From Pyxidicoccus fallax (GTDB lineage Bacteria > Myxococcota > Myxococcia > Myxococcales > Myxococcaceae), in NCBI RefSeq assembly GCF_012933655.1, contig NZ_JABBJJ010000082.1:1-40322 (forward strand): DNA of 40,322 nt. Reading direction: 5' to 3'. Position 1 is the stretch's first letter; each line of letters begins with the position of its first letter. Shown here one piece after another: positions 23,694 through 32,160 of this stretch. Under the pieces are notes generated by a model. It did no database searches. It was not told the DNA's origin and saw only the letters and a program-made list of their open reading frames with translations. Made by a program: the position numbers and the translations under genes.

Positions 23694-23791
23694 TGAGAGC
23701 CCCCGGCATGACGGCACGGCAGTGAAAGCGCGTACGACCGCGCGAGCAGGGGCCTCCCGCCCCGAGCCGCAGCCGTGCGAGATTGCGGGCC

Positions 23792-24685
23792 ATGCAATCC
23801 CATACGGCCAATCTCGGTGGACCGGTCCATTACGTGGACCATGGTGGAGAGGGGACGCCCCTCGTGCTGGTGCACGGGCTGGGCGGCAGCCTCCTCAACT
23901 GGGCGGCGGTGGGCCGGCGCCTCACCGCCCATGGACGCGTGCTGGCCCTGGACCTGGCGGGCTTCGGGCGCACGCCGCTCGCGGGGCGCAGCGCGAGCGT
24001 GGATGCCAACGGCCGGCTCCTGGAGCGCTTCTTGCGCGAGGTGGTCGGCGCGCCCGCGGTCCTCATGGGCAACTCGATGGGAGGCTTCCTGTCTCTGCGC
24101 GTGGCGGCGCGGGCTCCCGAGCTGGCGCGGGCGCTCGTGCTCGTCAACCCCGCGCAGCCGCACGTGAAGGGCGTGCCCCTGGACCCGGAGGTGGCCCGGC
24201 GCTTCGCCATTGCCGCGGTGCCCGGGCTGGGAGAGCTGATGGCGGCCTTCAATGCCCGGCGGCTGGGCGCGCGGCGGCTGACGCAGGACATGCTCGAGCT
24301 GTGCTGCAAGGACACCGGCACCGTTCCGTTGGAGGTGGTGGAGGCCCACGTGGCGCTCACCACCGAGCGCCTGGCCACGATGCCCTGGGGCTCCGCGGCC
24401 TACCTGGAGGCGGCGCGCTCCCTGCTGCGCACCCTGCGCCGCGCCGACGGGTACCACCGGGACGTGAAGGCGGTGCGCTGCCCGACCATGCTCGTGCACG
24501 GGGTGCATGACCGGCTGGTGCGCTTCGCCTGCTCGGAGGCGCTCGCCCGGCTGCGGCCGGACTGGCGCTTCGAGGTGTTCCCCGACGCCGGCCACGTGCC
24601 CCAATTGGAGGACCCCGACGGGTTCTGCTCGCGGGTGGGCACCTGGCTCGACGGACTCGGGCAGGAACAGCGCTCGGTGGGCTGA
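23792..24685 (+). CDS. Alpha/beta hydrolase
   Basis: A 297-residue cytoplasmic alpha/beta-hydrolase-fold enzyme. The oxyanion-hole motif HGLGG is at residues 28-32, the nucleophile elbow GNSMGG has Ser95, the acid is in HGVHDRLVRF (Asp about 239) and the base His is in DAGHVPQLEDPDGF (about 268). The lid between strands 6 and 7 is helical (RLTQDMLELCCKDTGTVPLE). The family contains esterases, haloperoxidases and hydrolases of aromatic ring-cleavage products; the substrate cannot be assigned. ATG 23792 gives a start just before the first strand; the ribosome site is weak. It stands alone on its strand, 128 bases before the next lipoprotein start. Confidence 0.87.
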   Translation: MQSHTANLGGPVHYVDHGGEGTPLVLVHGLGGSLLNWAAVGRRLTAHGRVLALDLAGFGRTPLAGRSASVDANGRLLERFLREVVGAPAVLMGNSMGGFLSLRVAARAPELARALVLVNPAQPHVKGVPLDPEVARRFAIAAVPGLGELMAAFNARRLGARRLTQDMLELCCKDTGTVPLEVVEAHVALTTERLATMPWGSAAYLEAARSLLRTLRRADGYHRDVKAVRCPTMLVHGVHDRLVRFACSEALARLRPDWRFEVFPDAGHVPQLEDPDGFCSRVGTWLDGLGQEQRSVG

Positions 24686-24720
24686 AACACTGTCACCGCA
24701 TGGGTGAGGCCAGACATACC

Positions 24721-24732
24721 CACCCATGGGTG
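24721..24732. promoter_or_regulatory. Perfect 12-bp palindrome upstream of the 24814 lipoprotein
   Basis: CACCCATGGGTG (24721-24732) is self-complementary, and a related ATGGGTG stands at 24700. It lies 80 bases before the start codon at 24814. A possible operator; not conclusive at this size. Confidence 0.25.
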
Positions 24733-24813
24733 CAAGGAGATGAGGTGACAGGACTTGCCGGGATTGTCCTATCGTGGCGCCGGCTGTCTCCCTTTCCTGG
24801 AGCCATCATTCCC

Positions 24814-25428
24814 ATGCAAGTCTTCAAGCGCGCTGTCTGGCTGTCCGCCGTGCTCTCGCTGTCCGCCTGTGGTGGCCCGGAGGAGGTGACGCCGCGGGAG
24901 GACGCCGACGCGCTGGTGGGGCGGACACAGACCCTGACGACCGGGACGTCCCAGGGCTGTACCTTCACCATCTCCTACACCACGCTCTCGCTCGCGCCTC
25001 CGTACTACCGGGTGGACCTGAAGCGGGCCGCCTCGGAGACGTGTCCGTGGCCCGAGGCCACGACGACGCTGCTCCACGGATACAGCGTTCCCACGCTGTC
25101 GCTCGCCGCGAACGACCTGGGCGTGGCCACGGGCGTCACGCGCCAGCAGAGCCCCAGCGTGAAGTATGGCAAGCGGTGCAATGTCCGCCACACCGCGCCG
25201 GACACGCTCGACGTCGTGCGGGACACGGAAATCATGGTGGCGTACGGGTCCAGCGGGGTCATCCAGTCCTGCAACCTGTCCATCGCGAGCGACGGCACCA
25301 CGTTGACCGTCACCGGGAGCAAGACGGGTCCCCTGCCGGGCGAGACGGGCACCGGCAGCTCGCGTTACGTGGCCACCTTCCCGGACTTCTTCACCAGCAC
25401 CACGCCGCCTACCTACTCGAGCTTCTGA
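24814..25428 (+). CDS. Lipoprotein of unknown function
   Basis: A 204-residue lipoprotein starting MQVFKRAVWLSAVLSLSACGG, lipobox LSAC, so lipidated and exported. The mature part is beta-rich with four Cys (two likely disulfides) and many Ser/Thr (GCTFTISYTTLSLAPPYYRV; SCNLSIASDGTTLTVTGSKT). I recognise no named domain. ATG 24814 is chosen for the signal peptide; GGAG lies 11 bases upstream. Its stop codon directly abuts the stop of the convergent sigma-54 activator gene, without any base between. Confidence 0.78.
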   Translation: MQVFKRAVWLSAVLSLSACGGPEEVTPREDADALVGRTQTLTTGTSQGCTFTISYTTLSLAPPYYRVDLKRAASETCPWPEATTTLLHGYSVPTLSLAANDLGVATGVTRQQSPSVKYGKRCNVRHTAPDTLDVVRDTEIMVAYGSSGVIQSCNLSIASDGTTLTVTGSKTGPLPGETGTGSSRYVATFPDFFTSTTPPTYSSF

Positions 25429-26736
25429 CTACGACGTCCCCAGCCCCCAGCGCTGCAACAGCCGGTAGAGCTGGGTGCGGTGCAGCCCGAGGGCGCGCGC
25501 GGCGGCGCTGATGTTGCCGCCGTGCTCGGCCAGCGTGGCCTCCACCGTGGCGCGGTCCGGTGTCACGGTGGCGGCGGAAGGAGAGGCCGGCGGAGTCAGC
25601 GCCGTGCCGGCCTCCGGGTCCAGGTGCTCGGCGCGCAAGGAGCGGCTGCCCGCAGCGGTGGCGTCGCGGGCGGCGCGGCGGGCCTCGCCCAGAAGCTCGC
25701 GCACGTTGCCGGGCCAGGGGCGCGACAGGCAGGCCTCCACGTACGTGGCATGCACGGACGGGGCGGTGGGCGAGTCCCTCAGGGCATGCGCCAGCAGCCA
25801 GGGCACGTCCTCCGGGCGCTCGCGCAGTGGCGGCAGGCGCACCTCCGCCTGGGCCAGCCGGTAGTAGAGGTCCGCGCGGAACTGGCCGGCGGCCACCGCG
25901 GCGCGCAGGTCCTTGTGCGTGGCGGAGCAGACGCGCACGTCCACCGGCGTGGCCCGCGAGGCCCCCAGCGCCAGCACCTCGCGCGTCTCCAGCACGCGCA
26001 GCAGCTTGGCCTGGACCTCGGGTGACAGCTCCGCGACTTCGTCCAGGAACAGCACGCCCCTGTCGGCGGCCTGCACGTAGCCCTCGGTGTCCGCGTCCGC
26101 GCCCGAGTAGGCGCCCCGCCGCGAGCCGAAGAGCAGCCGCTCCGCGACGCTGGCGGGCACCGCGGCGCAGTTGATGTCCACGAAGCGCCCGCGCGCGTTG
26201 GGGCCCGCGCGGTGGTAGGCCCGCGCCGCCAGCTCCTTGCCGGTGCCACTCTCGCCGGTGATGAGCAGCGTCTCTCCGGCCGTGGCGGCCGCGGCCACCC
26301 GCTCCAGCGCGGCGTTGAAGCCGGGCCCGCGCACGGAGTCCGGGGCCACCTGCACGTCCGCGCCGGCCAGCCGCCGCACGTCCTCGTGGAAGAGGGCCAG
26401 CGTGTTGCCCAGCCTCAGCACCCGGGGCTCGGAGAACGCGCGGCGGGCCAGCACCTGCACGCCGTCCACGGACGTGCCGTTGCGGCTGCCCAGGTCCTCG
26501 ACGTGCCAGCGCGCTTCCTCGTGGCGCACCTCGGCATGCTGGCGGGACAGGCGCTCGTCCGGCAGCGGCTGCCCGCCCGCGTCCTCGCGGCCCAGCACGA
26601 GCCGGCCCCCGTCCAGCGGCACCGGGCGGAACATCGGCGCGCCGCCGGAGAAGATGAAGACGAGTCCAGGCCGGGGCGGCTCGGGCCGGGCCCGCTGCTG
26701 ACGGCTGTCCTCCTGGGTCTCCGGTCCTGTCGTCAT
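25429..26736 (-). CDS. FHA-domain sigma-54-dependent transcriptional activator
   Basis: A 435-residue enhancer-binding protein. The N-terminal FHA domain (about 45-115) has GRE, SRQHAEV and LGSRNGTSVDG, which bind phospho-Thr peptides and so link it to Ser/Thr kinases. The AAA+ domain (about 135-365) has Walker A GESGTGKE at 161-168, Walker B LFLDEVAE at 229-236, and the sigma-54 contact loop GAYSGA at 208-213 instead of GAFTGA. The C-terminus holds a Fis-type helix-turn-helix (GGNISAAARALGLHRTQLYR). ATG 26736 has GGGGTGAG upstream. It follows the GH16 gene on the same strand after 59 bases, and that gene has a near-perfect sigma-54 promoter, so this activator is its likely regulator, possibly with self-reinforcement. 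Kinases at 5551 and 28612 are candidate inputs. Confidence 0.92.
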   Translation of the reverse strand: MTTGPETQEDSRQQRARPEPPRPGLVFIFSGGAPMFRPVPLDGGRLVLGREDAGGQPLPDERLSRQHAEVRHEEARWHVEDLGSRNGTSVDGVQVLARRAFSEPRVLRLGNTLALFHEDVRRLAGADVQVAPDSVRGPGFNAALERVAAAATAGETLLITGESGTGKELAARAYHRAGPNARGRFVDINCAAVPASVAERLLFGSRRGAYSGADADTEGYVQAADRGVLFLDEVAELSPEVQAKLLRVLETREVLALGASRATPVDVRVCSATHKDLRAAVAAGQFRADLYYRLAQAEVRLPPLRERPEDVPWLLAHALRDSPTAPSVHATYVEACLSRPWPGNVRELLGEARRAARDATAAGSRSLRAEHLDPEAGTALTPPASPSAATVTPDRATVEATLAEHGGNISAAARALGLHRTQLYRLLQRWGLGTS

Positions 26737-26795
26737 CTCACCCCACGCGTCCCCGCTCCTGGAGTGGAGCGGGGACCTGCGTCCGGGGAGAGAGA

Positions 26796-28424
26796 CTACT
26801 TGAACTGCCAGACGCGGACGTATCGGACCTCGTACGAGTTGCCCTCACCCGTGGGGGTGGTGTGGTCGGGCGTGCCGCTCGCGCTGCCGAACCAGAGGTC
26901 CAGCAGGACGTACATGGGACGGTTGTAGTAGCCCTCGGTGTCCCAGTACTTCGAGCCGACCTGCTGGCCGTCGAAGTAGAAGGTGATGCCGGACGGCTCC
27001 CACTTCACGCCGTACGTGTGGAAGCCCGCGGACAGGTCCACGCCGTTGGCCCACTGGGAGAAGTCCCGCAGCTTCGCCTCGTAGGGCTTCACGTGGTACG
27101 AGTAGTCCGCGTTCGCCTTGTGCAGCGTGACGCCGTAGTTGATGGGGTGCAGGTTCGCGTCGCTCCACCACGAGTCGACGCCGCCACCGGCGTAGGCCTC
27201 CATGATGTCGATTTCGGGGCGGTCATTGCCGGGGTGGGCGTACAGCCAGAACGCGGGCCAGGTGCCCTTGCCGATGGGCAGCTTCGCCTGCGCCTCGAAG
27301 TAGCCGTACGTCTGGGAGAACTTCCCGTCCGTGTCGATGGTGCGGTTGAAGAAGTTCCCGCTGGCGTCGCGCTGCGGCCAGATCTTCAGCGAGCCGTTGC
27401 TGACCTTGTAGTTGATGGTCGGGTTGGAGGACTCGTACCAGATGTGGTCATTCCACTTGCTGGTCTGGAAGCCGTTGTCGAACTCGTCGGAGAACGTCAG
27501 CACGTACGCGTTCGCGTCCTGGCCCAGCGGCCCGCCGGAGGTGGGGGTGCTGCCGCCGGAGACGTTCAGCGTGCCGACGATGTAGCGGCCCTGGCCGTCC
27601 GCGGTGACGCCGCTGCCAACGGCCAGCGGGATGCGGTTGTCCGGGGCGGACATGGCGTAGAGGCCGATGCGGATGGTGTACGTGCCCGTCGCGAGGCTGG
27701 AGGGCAGGGTGCGGCTGACGTTGTACGCCACCGCGCCGCTCCACTGGGAGGTGCCCACGGGCGGCAGGTGGTCGGCGTTGAGGGTGGAGTGCTGCACGCC
27801 ATTGGCGTCCACGAAGTGCACGAAGACGTAATAGTCCTGCGCCATGGGCACCGCGTTGAAGCGCATGCCCAGCGTCACCGTCTGCCCCGGCTGCGCGGAC
27901 AGGCTCGGGTTGGCCAGCTGGAGCGCCGTGGTGGTGGTGGGCGTCGGCGCGCCCACGGTGAGCGTGCCCACCGTGTAGCGCAGCTCGCCATCCACGGTGA
28001 CGCCCGTGCCGCGCGTCAGGGTGGCGCGGCCCCACGGCGAGTGGTTCTGGAAGAGGCCGACGCGGATGGAGTACGTGCCCCTCGGCATGGAGGAGGACAG
28101 CGTCACCGTGCGGTTGTAGGCGATGGCGCCACTCCACGAGGACGTGGGCGTCGGCGGCAGGTGGTCGGCGCCGGCCGGGGCGTGATTCACGCCGTTGGCG
28201 TCCACGAAGTGGATGAAGACGCTGTAGTTCTCCGGCATCGGCACGGCGTTGAACCGCATGGCCAGCGTCACGTTCTGCCCGGGCTGCGCGGACAGGCTCG
28301 GTGTGCCGAGCTGATTCACGGTGGTCTGCTGCGCGGCGGCCCGTGACGGCAGGAGGGCGAGGAACAGGAACGCGAGCAGCAGCGCGTAGCCCGCGCCGGG
28401 ACGGGGTCTTCTCCAGGTGCTCAT
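26796..28424 (-). CDS. Secreted GH16 beta-glycanase with two N-terminal beta modules
   Basis: A 542-residue exported enzyme. The signal peptide (core LLLAFLFLALLPSRAAA) is followed by two homologous ~118-residue modules (about 40-158 and 170-287) that share PSLSAQPGQ, MRFNAVPM, HFVDANGV, ADHLPP and WSGA, then a Gly/Ser linker and a GH16 catalytic domain (about 303-542). Its active site is EIDIME: nucleophile Glu404, helper Asp406 and acid/base Glu409. GH16 enzymes cut beta-1,3 or beta-1,4 linkages in laminarin, lichenan, agar or bacterial exopolysaccharide; the substrate here is open. The two modules may bind carbohydrate. ATG 28424 has GGAG 5 bases upstream. The promoter is a sigma-54 site at 28470-28486. 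Confidence 0.9.
   Translation of the reverse strand: MSTWRRPRPGAGYALLLAFLFLALLPSRAAAQQTTVNQLGTPSLSAQPGQNVTLAMRFNAVPMPENYSVFIHFVDANGVNHAPAGADHLPPTPTSSWSGAIAYNRTVTLSSSMPRGTYSIRVGLFQNHSPWGRATLTRGTGVTVDGELRYTVGTLTVGAPTPTTTTALQLANPSLSAQPGQTVTLGMRFNAVPMAQDYYVFVHFVDANGVQHSTLNADHLPPVGTSQWSGAVAYNVSRTLPSSLATGTYTIRIGLYAMSAPDNRIPLAVGSGVTADGQGRYIVGTLNVSGGSTPTSGGPLGQDANAYVLTFSDEFDNGFQTSKWNDHIWYESSNPTINYKVSNGSLKIWPQRDASGNFFNRTIDTDGKFSQTYGYFEAQAKLPIGKGTWPAFWLYAHPGNDRPEIDIMEAYAGGGVDSWWSDANLHPINYGVTLHKANADYSYHVKPYEAKLRDFSQWANGVDLSAGFHTYGVKWEPSGITFYFDGQQVGSKYWDTEGYYNRPMYVLLDLWFGSASGTPDHTTPTGEGNSYEVRYVRVWQFK
27564..28307 (-). repeat. Duplicated module within the GH16 protein
   Basis: Bases 27951-28307 (residues 40-158) and 27564-27917 (residues 170-287) encode two copies of one ~118-residue beta module, which by eye share well over half of their residues. 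They look like an internal duplication of a cell-surface or carbohydrate-binding domain that I cannot name. Confidence 0.75.
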
Positions 28425-28469
28425 ACGGTCTCCAGAGTGAGGGGGATGGGGGTGAGGCGAGCCGGCATT

Positions 28470-28486
28470 GGCAACCGACGTGCCAG
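28470..28486 (-). promoter_or_regulatory. Sigma-54 promoter of the GH16 gene
   Basis: On the minus strand the site reads CTGGCACGTCGGTTGCC: TGGCACG and TTGC match the -24/-12 consensus fully, with GG and GC exactly 10 bases apart. It predicts transcription from about 28459, 35 bases before the ATG at 28424. Confidence 0.8.
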
Positions 28487-28568
28487 TCCACCCGCAAGCC
28501 GGGCCAAGGTGAAAGCCCTGGAATTCAGCCGGTTTGCGAAAGCCACGAAGGCGTGGGTTGCATCGCGG

Positions 28569-28600
28569 GGCTGACACGTGATGACACATACGTGTCAGCC
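28569..28600. promoter_or_regulatory. 11-bp perfect inverted repeat before the TPR kinase gene
   Basis: GGCTGACACGT (28569-28579) and ACGTGTCAGCC (28590-28600) are perfect complements separated by 10 bases; the spacer holds a further TGACACA. It ends 11 bases before the kinase ATG, right against its ribosome site GAGGAAA. It may be an operator or an RNA hairpin. Confidence 0.6.
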
Positions 28601-28611
28601 TTCGAGGAAAC

Positions 28612-31557
28612 ATGGACGGCCTGAACTCGACAGCGGCGGACGAATCGGGCTCGTTGTCCGGGCCGGCGTCGCGCCTCCTGGTGCGGGGCACGAGCGTGGG
28701 GCGCTATGTCGTGCTGGAGCCGGTGGGCTCGGGTGGCATGGGCGTGGTGTACGCGGCGTATGACCCGAAGCTCGACCGCAAGGTGGCGCTCAAGCTCGTG
28801 CGCGCGGACGGGGAGGGGACGGGGACGGCGGCCGCGTCGCGGCAGCGGCTGCTCCAGGAGGCGCAGGCGCTCGCCCGCGTGTCCCATCCGCACGTCGTCT
28901 CCATCCACGACGCCGGGGGCTACCTGGAGCAGGTGTTCCTGGCGATGGAGTTCGTCGACGGCGGCACGCTGCGCGACTGGCTGACGGCGGTGCCCCGCGC
29001 ATGGCGCGACGTCCTCCAGGTCTTCCTCCAGGCGGGACGGGGGCTGGCGGCGGCGCACGCGGCGGGGCTGGTGCACCGCGACTTCAAGCCGGACAACGTG
29101 CTGATGGGCACGGATGGGCGCGTGCGGGTGACGGACTTCGGGCTCGCGCTCCGGGCCGCGGACCCGGAGGTGGAGCGCTCCGAGGCCACCGCGAGCTCCG
29201 GCGCCGCCGGCTCGCGACGGCGCGGGGTGGCGGGCACGCGGGGCTACCAGGCGCCGGAGGTGCTCGCGGGCGGGGCCGTCGACGCGCGCGCCGACCAGTT
29301 CGCCTTCTGTGTGTCGCTGCACGAGGCACTCTACGGCGTCCGCCCCTTCGACGAGGGCTTCGGCGAGCCGCCTCCACCACCCAGGGATGTGCGTGTCCCC
29401 GCACGCGTCCGGCGCGCGCTGCTGCGGGGCCTGTCGCTGGAGCCCGGGGCGCGCCACGCCTCCATGGACGCGCTGCTCCAGGATCTGGCGGGAGCGGTGG
29501 GCACCTCGCGCCTGCGCCGCCTGGGCGTGGCGGTGCTCGTGGTGACCGTGCTCGCCGGGGTGGGCGTCGGTCCGTACAAGCGCTGGCGCGAGGGGCGCGC
29601 GTGCGCGGAGGCCGCGAGCCTGACGGGCCTGTGGGATGGGACGCGCCGGGACGCGGCCGCCCGGGCCTTCGCCGCGCTCTCCACGCCCTTCGCGGCGGAT
29701 GCGTGGACACGGGTGGAGCCCCTGCTGGGCGCATATGCCATTGCCTGGGCGGTGCAGACGCGCAACAACTGCGAGGCCACGCACGTGCGCGCCGAGCAGC
29801 CGGACGCGCAGTACCGGCAGCGGAGCCTGTGCCTGGAGCGGCGGCGGGACGAGCTGCGCGCCCTGGGCGACCTGTTCGCGCAGGCGGACGAGGAGGTCGT
29901 CCGCGGCGCGGTGCGAGCCGTGCAGTCGCTCGGCTCGGTCAACCCGTGTGGTCCGAGTGCGCCGGCCCCCGCGAGCGTGGGAGAGGATGCCGACTCCCCG
30001 GCGCTGCGGGCCCAGGTGGCACGCGCGAGGGTGCTGGGCGGCGCGGGCCGGTACGCGCAGGGGGCGGAGCTGGCGCGAGAGGCGGCGGAGCGGGCCGTGC
30101 CTGGCTCTCCGCTCCAGGCCGAGGCCCTGCTGTGGCTGGGCATCCTGCGGGGCCTCGCGGGAGACATGGGGGCCGCGGAGAAGGGCCTGCACGAGGCGGT
30201 GCTGGCGGCCGAGCGCTCACGGCAGCGCGAGCTGGTGGCCACGGCGTGGACCTGGCTCGTCAACATCGTCGGCGTGAAGCAGGGCCGCATCGAGGAGGGA
30301 CAGCGCTACGCGCGCCATGCCGAGGCGGTGCTCGCCTCGCTCGGCGACCCGGCCCGGCTGACGCAGGAGCTGTCGATGTACGTGGGCCAGCTCTCCTGGC
30401 GCGCCGGGAAGGCCGAGGAGGCACTCCAGCACCTGGAGCGCGCCCTGGCCCTGCAGCAGCGGGAGTTCGGCCCCGGGCACGTGGACCAGGCGTTGACGCT
30501 CCACGCGATGGCCGGTGTCCAGCGCGGGCAGGCCCGCTTCGCCGAGGCGCGCGAGGTGTCCCAGCGGGCCCTTGCCCTCCGGGAGAAGCTGCTCGGTCCG
30601 GACCACCCGGACGTGGCCGCGTCCCTGGACATGCTGGGCACGATTGCCCGGGAGATGGAGGAGCCGGCCACGGCGCTCGCGCTGCACCAGCGGGCGCTGG
30701 CCCTGCGAGAGCGGGTGCTGGGGCCGGAGCACCCGGAGGTGGCCATGTCCGCCAACAACCTGGCCATTGCCCTGACGGAGCTGGGGCGCCTGGAGGAGGC
30801 CCGGCCGCTGCTGCTGCGGGCCGTGGCCATCCGCGAGCGGACGCTGGGGCCGGAGCACCCGGAGATGGGAATCGTCCTCAACGGCCTGGGCGTGCTCGCC
30901 TACCTCCAGCACGACTACGCGGGGGCGCTGGGCTTCCTGAAGCGCTCACTGGCCATCAAGGAGAAGTCGCTCGACAAGGACCATCCGAGCATCGCGCTCA
31001 CCTCGTGCGGCATCGGCGTCATGCTCCACCGGCTGGGACGGCAGGAGGAGGCGTGGGCCTGGCACCAGCGCGCCCTGGAGTCGCGGCTGAAGGCCTTTGG
31101 CGAGCGGCACGATGACGTGGCCTATTCCCTGAGCGAGATGGGCGACGTGCTTCGGGCCCAGGGGCGGCTGGCCGAGGCGTGGAGGCACTACGAGCGCGCC
31201 CTGCGCATCTACCGGGAGCTGGGCCGGGACAAGGTCTCCACCGCGAGCGGGCCCCTCAAGGGCATGGCGGAGGTGCACCTGGCGCGAGGGCAGGGCGCCG
31301 AGGCGGCGGCGCTCTTCGCGCAGGCGCTGAAGTTGCTGGAGGCGAGTCCGGCGCAGGCGACGGACATCGCCGAGACCCGCTTCGCGCTGGCACGCGCCTG
31401 GGTGGCGGTGGGTCGGCGCGAGGCGGCGCTGGCCGAGGCACGCAGGGCGCTGGAGCAGCTCCAGGCCGCGGGCGAGCCCGGCCGGCACCTGCTGGGGACG
31501 GTGCGTCAGTGGCTGGCCCGGCACGCGCCTCGCGCGGTGGCGGGGCGCGTGCCCTGA
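28612..31557 (+). CDS. Ser/Thr protein kinase with membrane span and TPR region
   Basis: A 981-residue kinase. The Hanks kinase domain (about 31-295) has the glycine loop VGSGGMGVV, Lys61, HRDFKPDN at 155-162 and DFG at 175-177, all catalytic residues present. One membrane span lies at about 304-321 (LGVAVLVVTVLAGVGVG), so the C-terminus is exported. That part begins with three Cys-containing helices (NNCEATHV, LCLERRR, VNPCGPS) and continues as about ten TPR repeats of the kinesin-light-chain type (ALALHQRALALRERVLGPEH; LLLRAVAIRERTLGPEHPEM). The Phe in HRDFKPDN is common in myxobacterial kinases. ATG 28612 has GAGGAAA upstream. It probably senses an extracytoplasmic protein. Divergent from the GH16 gene. 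Confidence 0.92.
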   Translation: MDGLNSTAADESGSLSGPASRLLVRGTSVGRYVVLEPVGSGGMGVVYAAYDPKLDRKVALKLVRADGEGTGTAAASRQRLLQEAQALARVSHPHVVSIHDAGGYLEQVFLAMEFVDGGTLRDWLTAVPRAWRDVLQVFLQAGRGLAAAHAAGLVHRDFKPDNVLMGTDGRVRVTDFGLALRAADPEVERSEATASSGAAGSRRRGVAGTRGYQAPEVLAGGAVDARADQFAFCVSLHEALYGVRPFDEGFGEPPPPPRDVRVPARVRRALLRGLSLEPGARHASMDALLQDLAGAVGTSRLRRLGVAVLVVTVLAGVGVGPYKRWREGRACAEAASLTGLWDGTRRDAAARAFAALSTPFAADAWTRVEPLLGAYAIAWAVQTRNNCEATHVRAEQPDAQYRQRSLCLERRRDELRALGDLFAQADEEVVRGAVRAVQSLGSVNPCGPSAPAPASVGEDADSPALRAQVARARVLGGAGRYAQGAELAREAAERAVPGSPLQAEALLWLGILRGLAGDMGAAEKGLHEAVLAAERSRQRELVATAWTWLVNIVGVKQGRIEEGQRYARHAEAVLASLGDPARLTQELSMYVGQLSWRAGKAEEALQHLERALALQQREFGPGHVDQALTLHAMAGVQRGQARFAEAREVSQRALALREKLLGPDHPDVAASLDMLGTIAREMEEPATALALHQRALALRERVLGPEHPEVAMSANNLAIALTELGRLEEARPLLLRAVAIRERTLGPEHPEMGIVLNGLGVLAYLQHDYAGALGFLKRSLAIKEKSLDKDHPSIALTSCGIGVMLHRLGRQEEAWAWHQRALESRLKAFGERHDDVAYSLSEMGDVLRAQGRLAEAWRHYERALRIYRELGRDKVSTASGPLKGMAEVHLARGQGAEAAALFAQALKLLEASPAQATDIAETRFALARAWVAVGRREAALAEARRALEQLQAAGEPGRHLLGTVRQWLARHAPRAVAGRVP

Positions 31558-31565
31558 GCGGAGCC

Positions 31566-32012
31566 CTACCAGAGGCAGACGCCGCCTCCCCAGCCTCTCG
31601 GCTGACCATCGCAGACGGTCATCCATGCGTAGAGGAAGGGGCCGCAGACCGTGAACTGCCAGCCGCCGCCCACCGCCCGGGAGCAGCCCCCGATGCCGGT
31701 GCACGTGCCGTAGTAGGTGGTGCACGACTGGGCCGAGACCTCTCCCTCCATCTCGCCGGTGCCGACCGCGACGCGCCCGTCCGCGCTGACGGGGGCGCCA
31801 TTGCGGCATGACAGCAGGTCGAGCTCCCCGAGGCTCGCGGCCGCGTCGCAGGCCGTGTTGTCCGTGACCGGGGCGTCGTCCTCCGTCTCCGGGAGCGCTT
31901 CGTCCGGAGGCTCGAGGCCGTCAGCCTCCGACCCACCGCAAGCGGCCAGGGTGGACAGGCTCACGGCGAGCAGCAGGCCGCGAACGATTGAGGATGGTGA
32001 ATGGTGGAACAT
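31566..32012 (-). CDS. Cys-rich lipoprotein of unknown function
   Basis: A 148-residue lipoprotein with signal sequence IVRGLLLAVSLSTLAACGGS and lipobox LAAC. An acidic linker (EPPDEALPETEDDAPVTD) follows, as in surface-displayed lipoproteins, then a compact C-terminal domain with eight Cys (ACD, SCRN, SCTT, TCTG, GCSR, VCGP, VCDG, VCLW) and many Gly, Tyr and Trp. No named domain is recognised. ATG 32012 has a strong GGGAGGG ribosome site. It lies 148 bases downstream of the TIR fragment on the same strand and could be co-transcribed with it, though its own promoter is just as likely. Its stop is 8 bases from the stop of the convergent kinase gene. Confidence 0.8.
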   Translation of the reverse strand: MFHHSPSSIVRGLLLAVSLSTLAACGGSEADGLEPPDEALPETEDDAPVTDNTACDAAASLGELDLLSCRNGAPVSADGRVAVGTGEMEGEVSAQSCTTYYGTCTGIGGCSRAVGGGWQFTVCGPFLYAWMTVCDGQPRGWGGGVCLW

Positions 32013-32160
32013 GTTTCCCTCCCTTTGTGGGTTGTCCGCGCGCGTCGCGCGGGCACCCCCGGCCGGAAGGACGAGGGGTGCCAGTCAGGCAGGGAGGGTG
32101 GCAGGCGTTTGTGAAGTCTCCGGCGGAGGGTTGGGGAAGCCCGTCTCCGAGGCCCGTGCG

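Noticed and set aside
28468..28484. Plus-strand sigma-54-like reading (TTGGCAACCGACGTGCC) for the TPR kinase
   Set aside because: It is just the reverse of the much better minus-strand site; its -12 part reads GTGC rather than TTGC.
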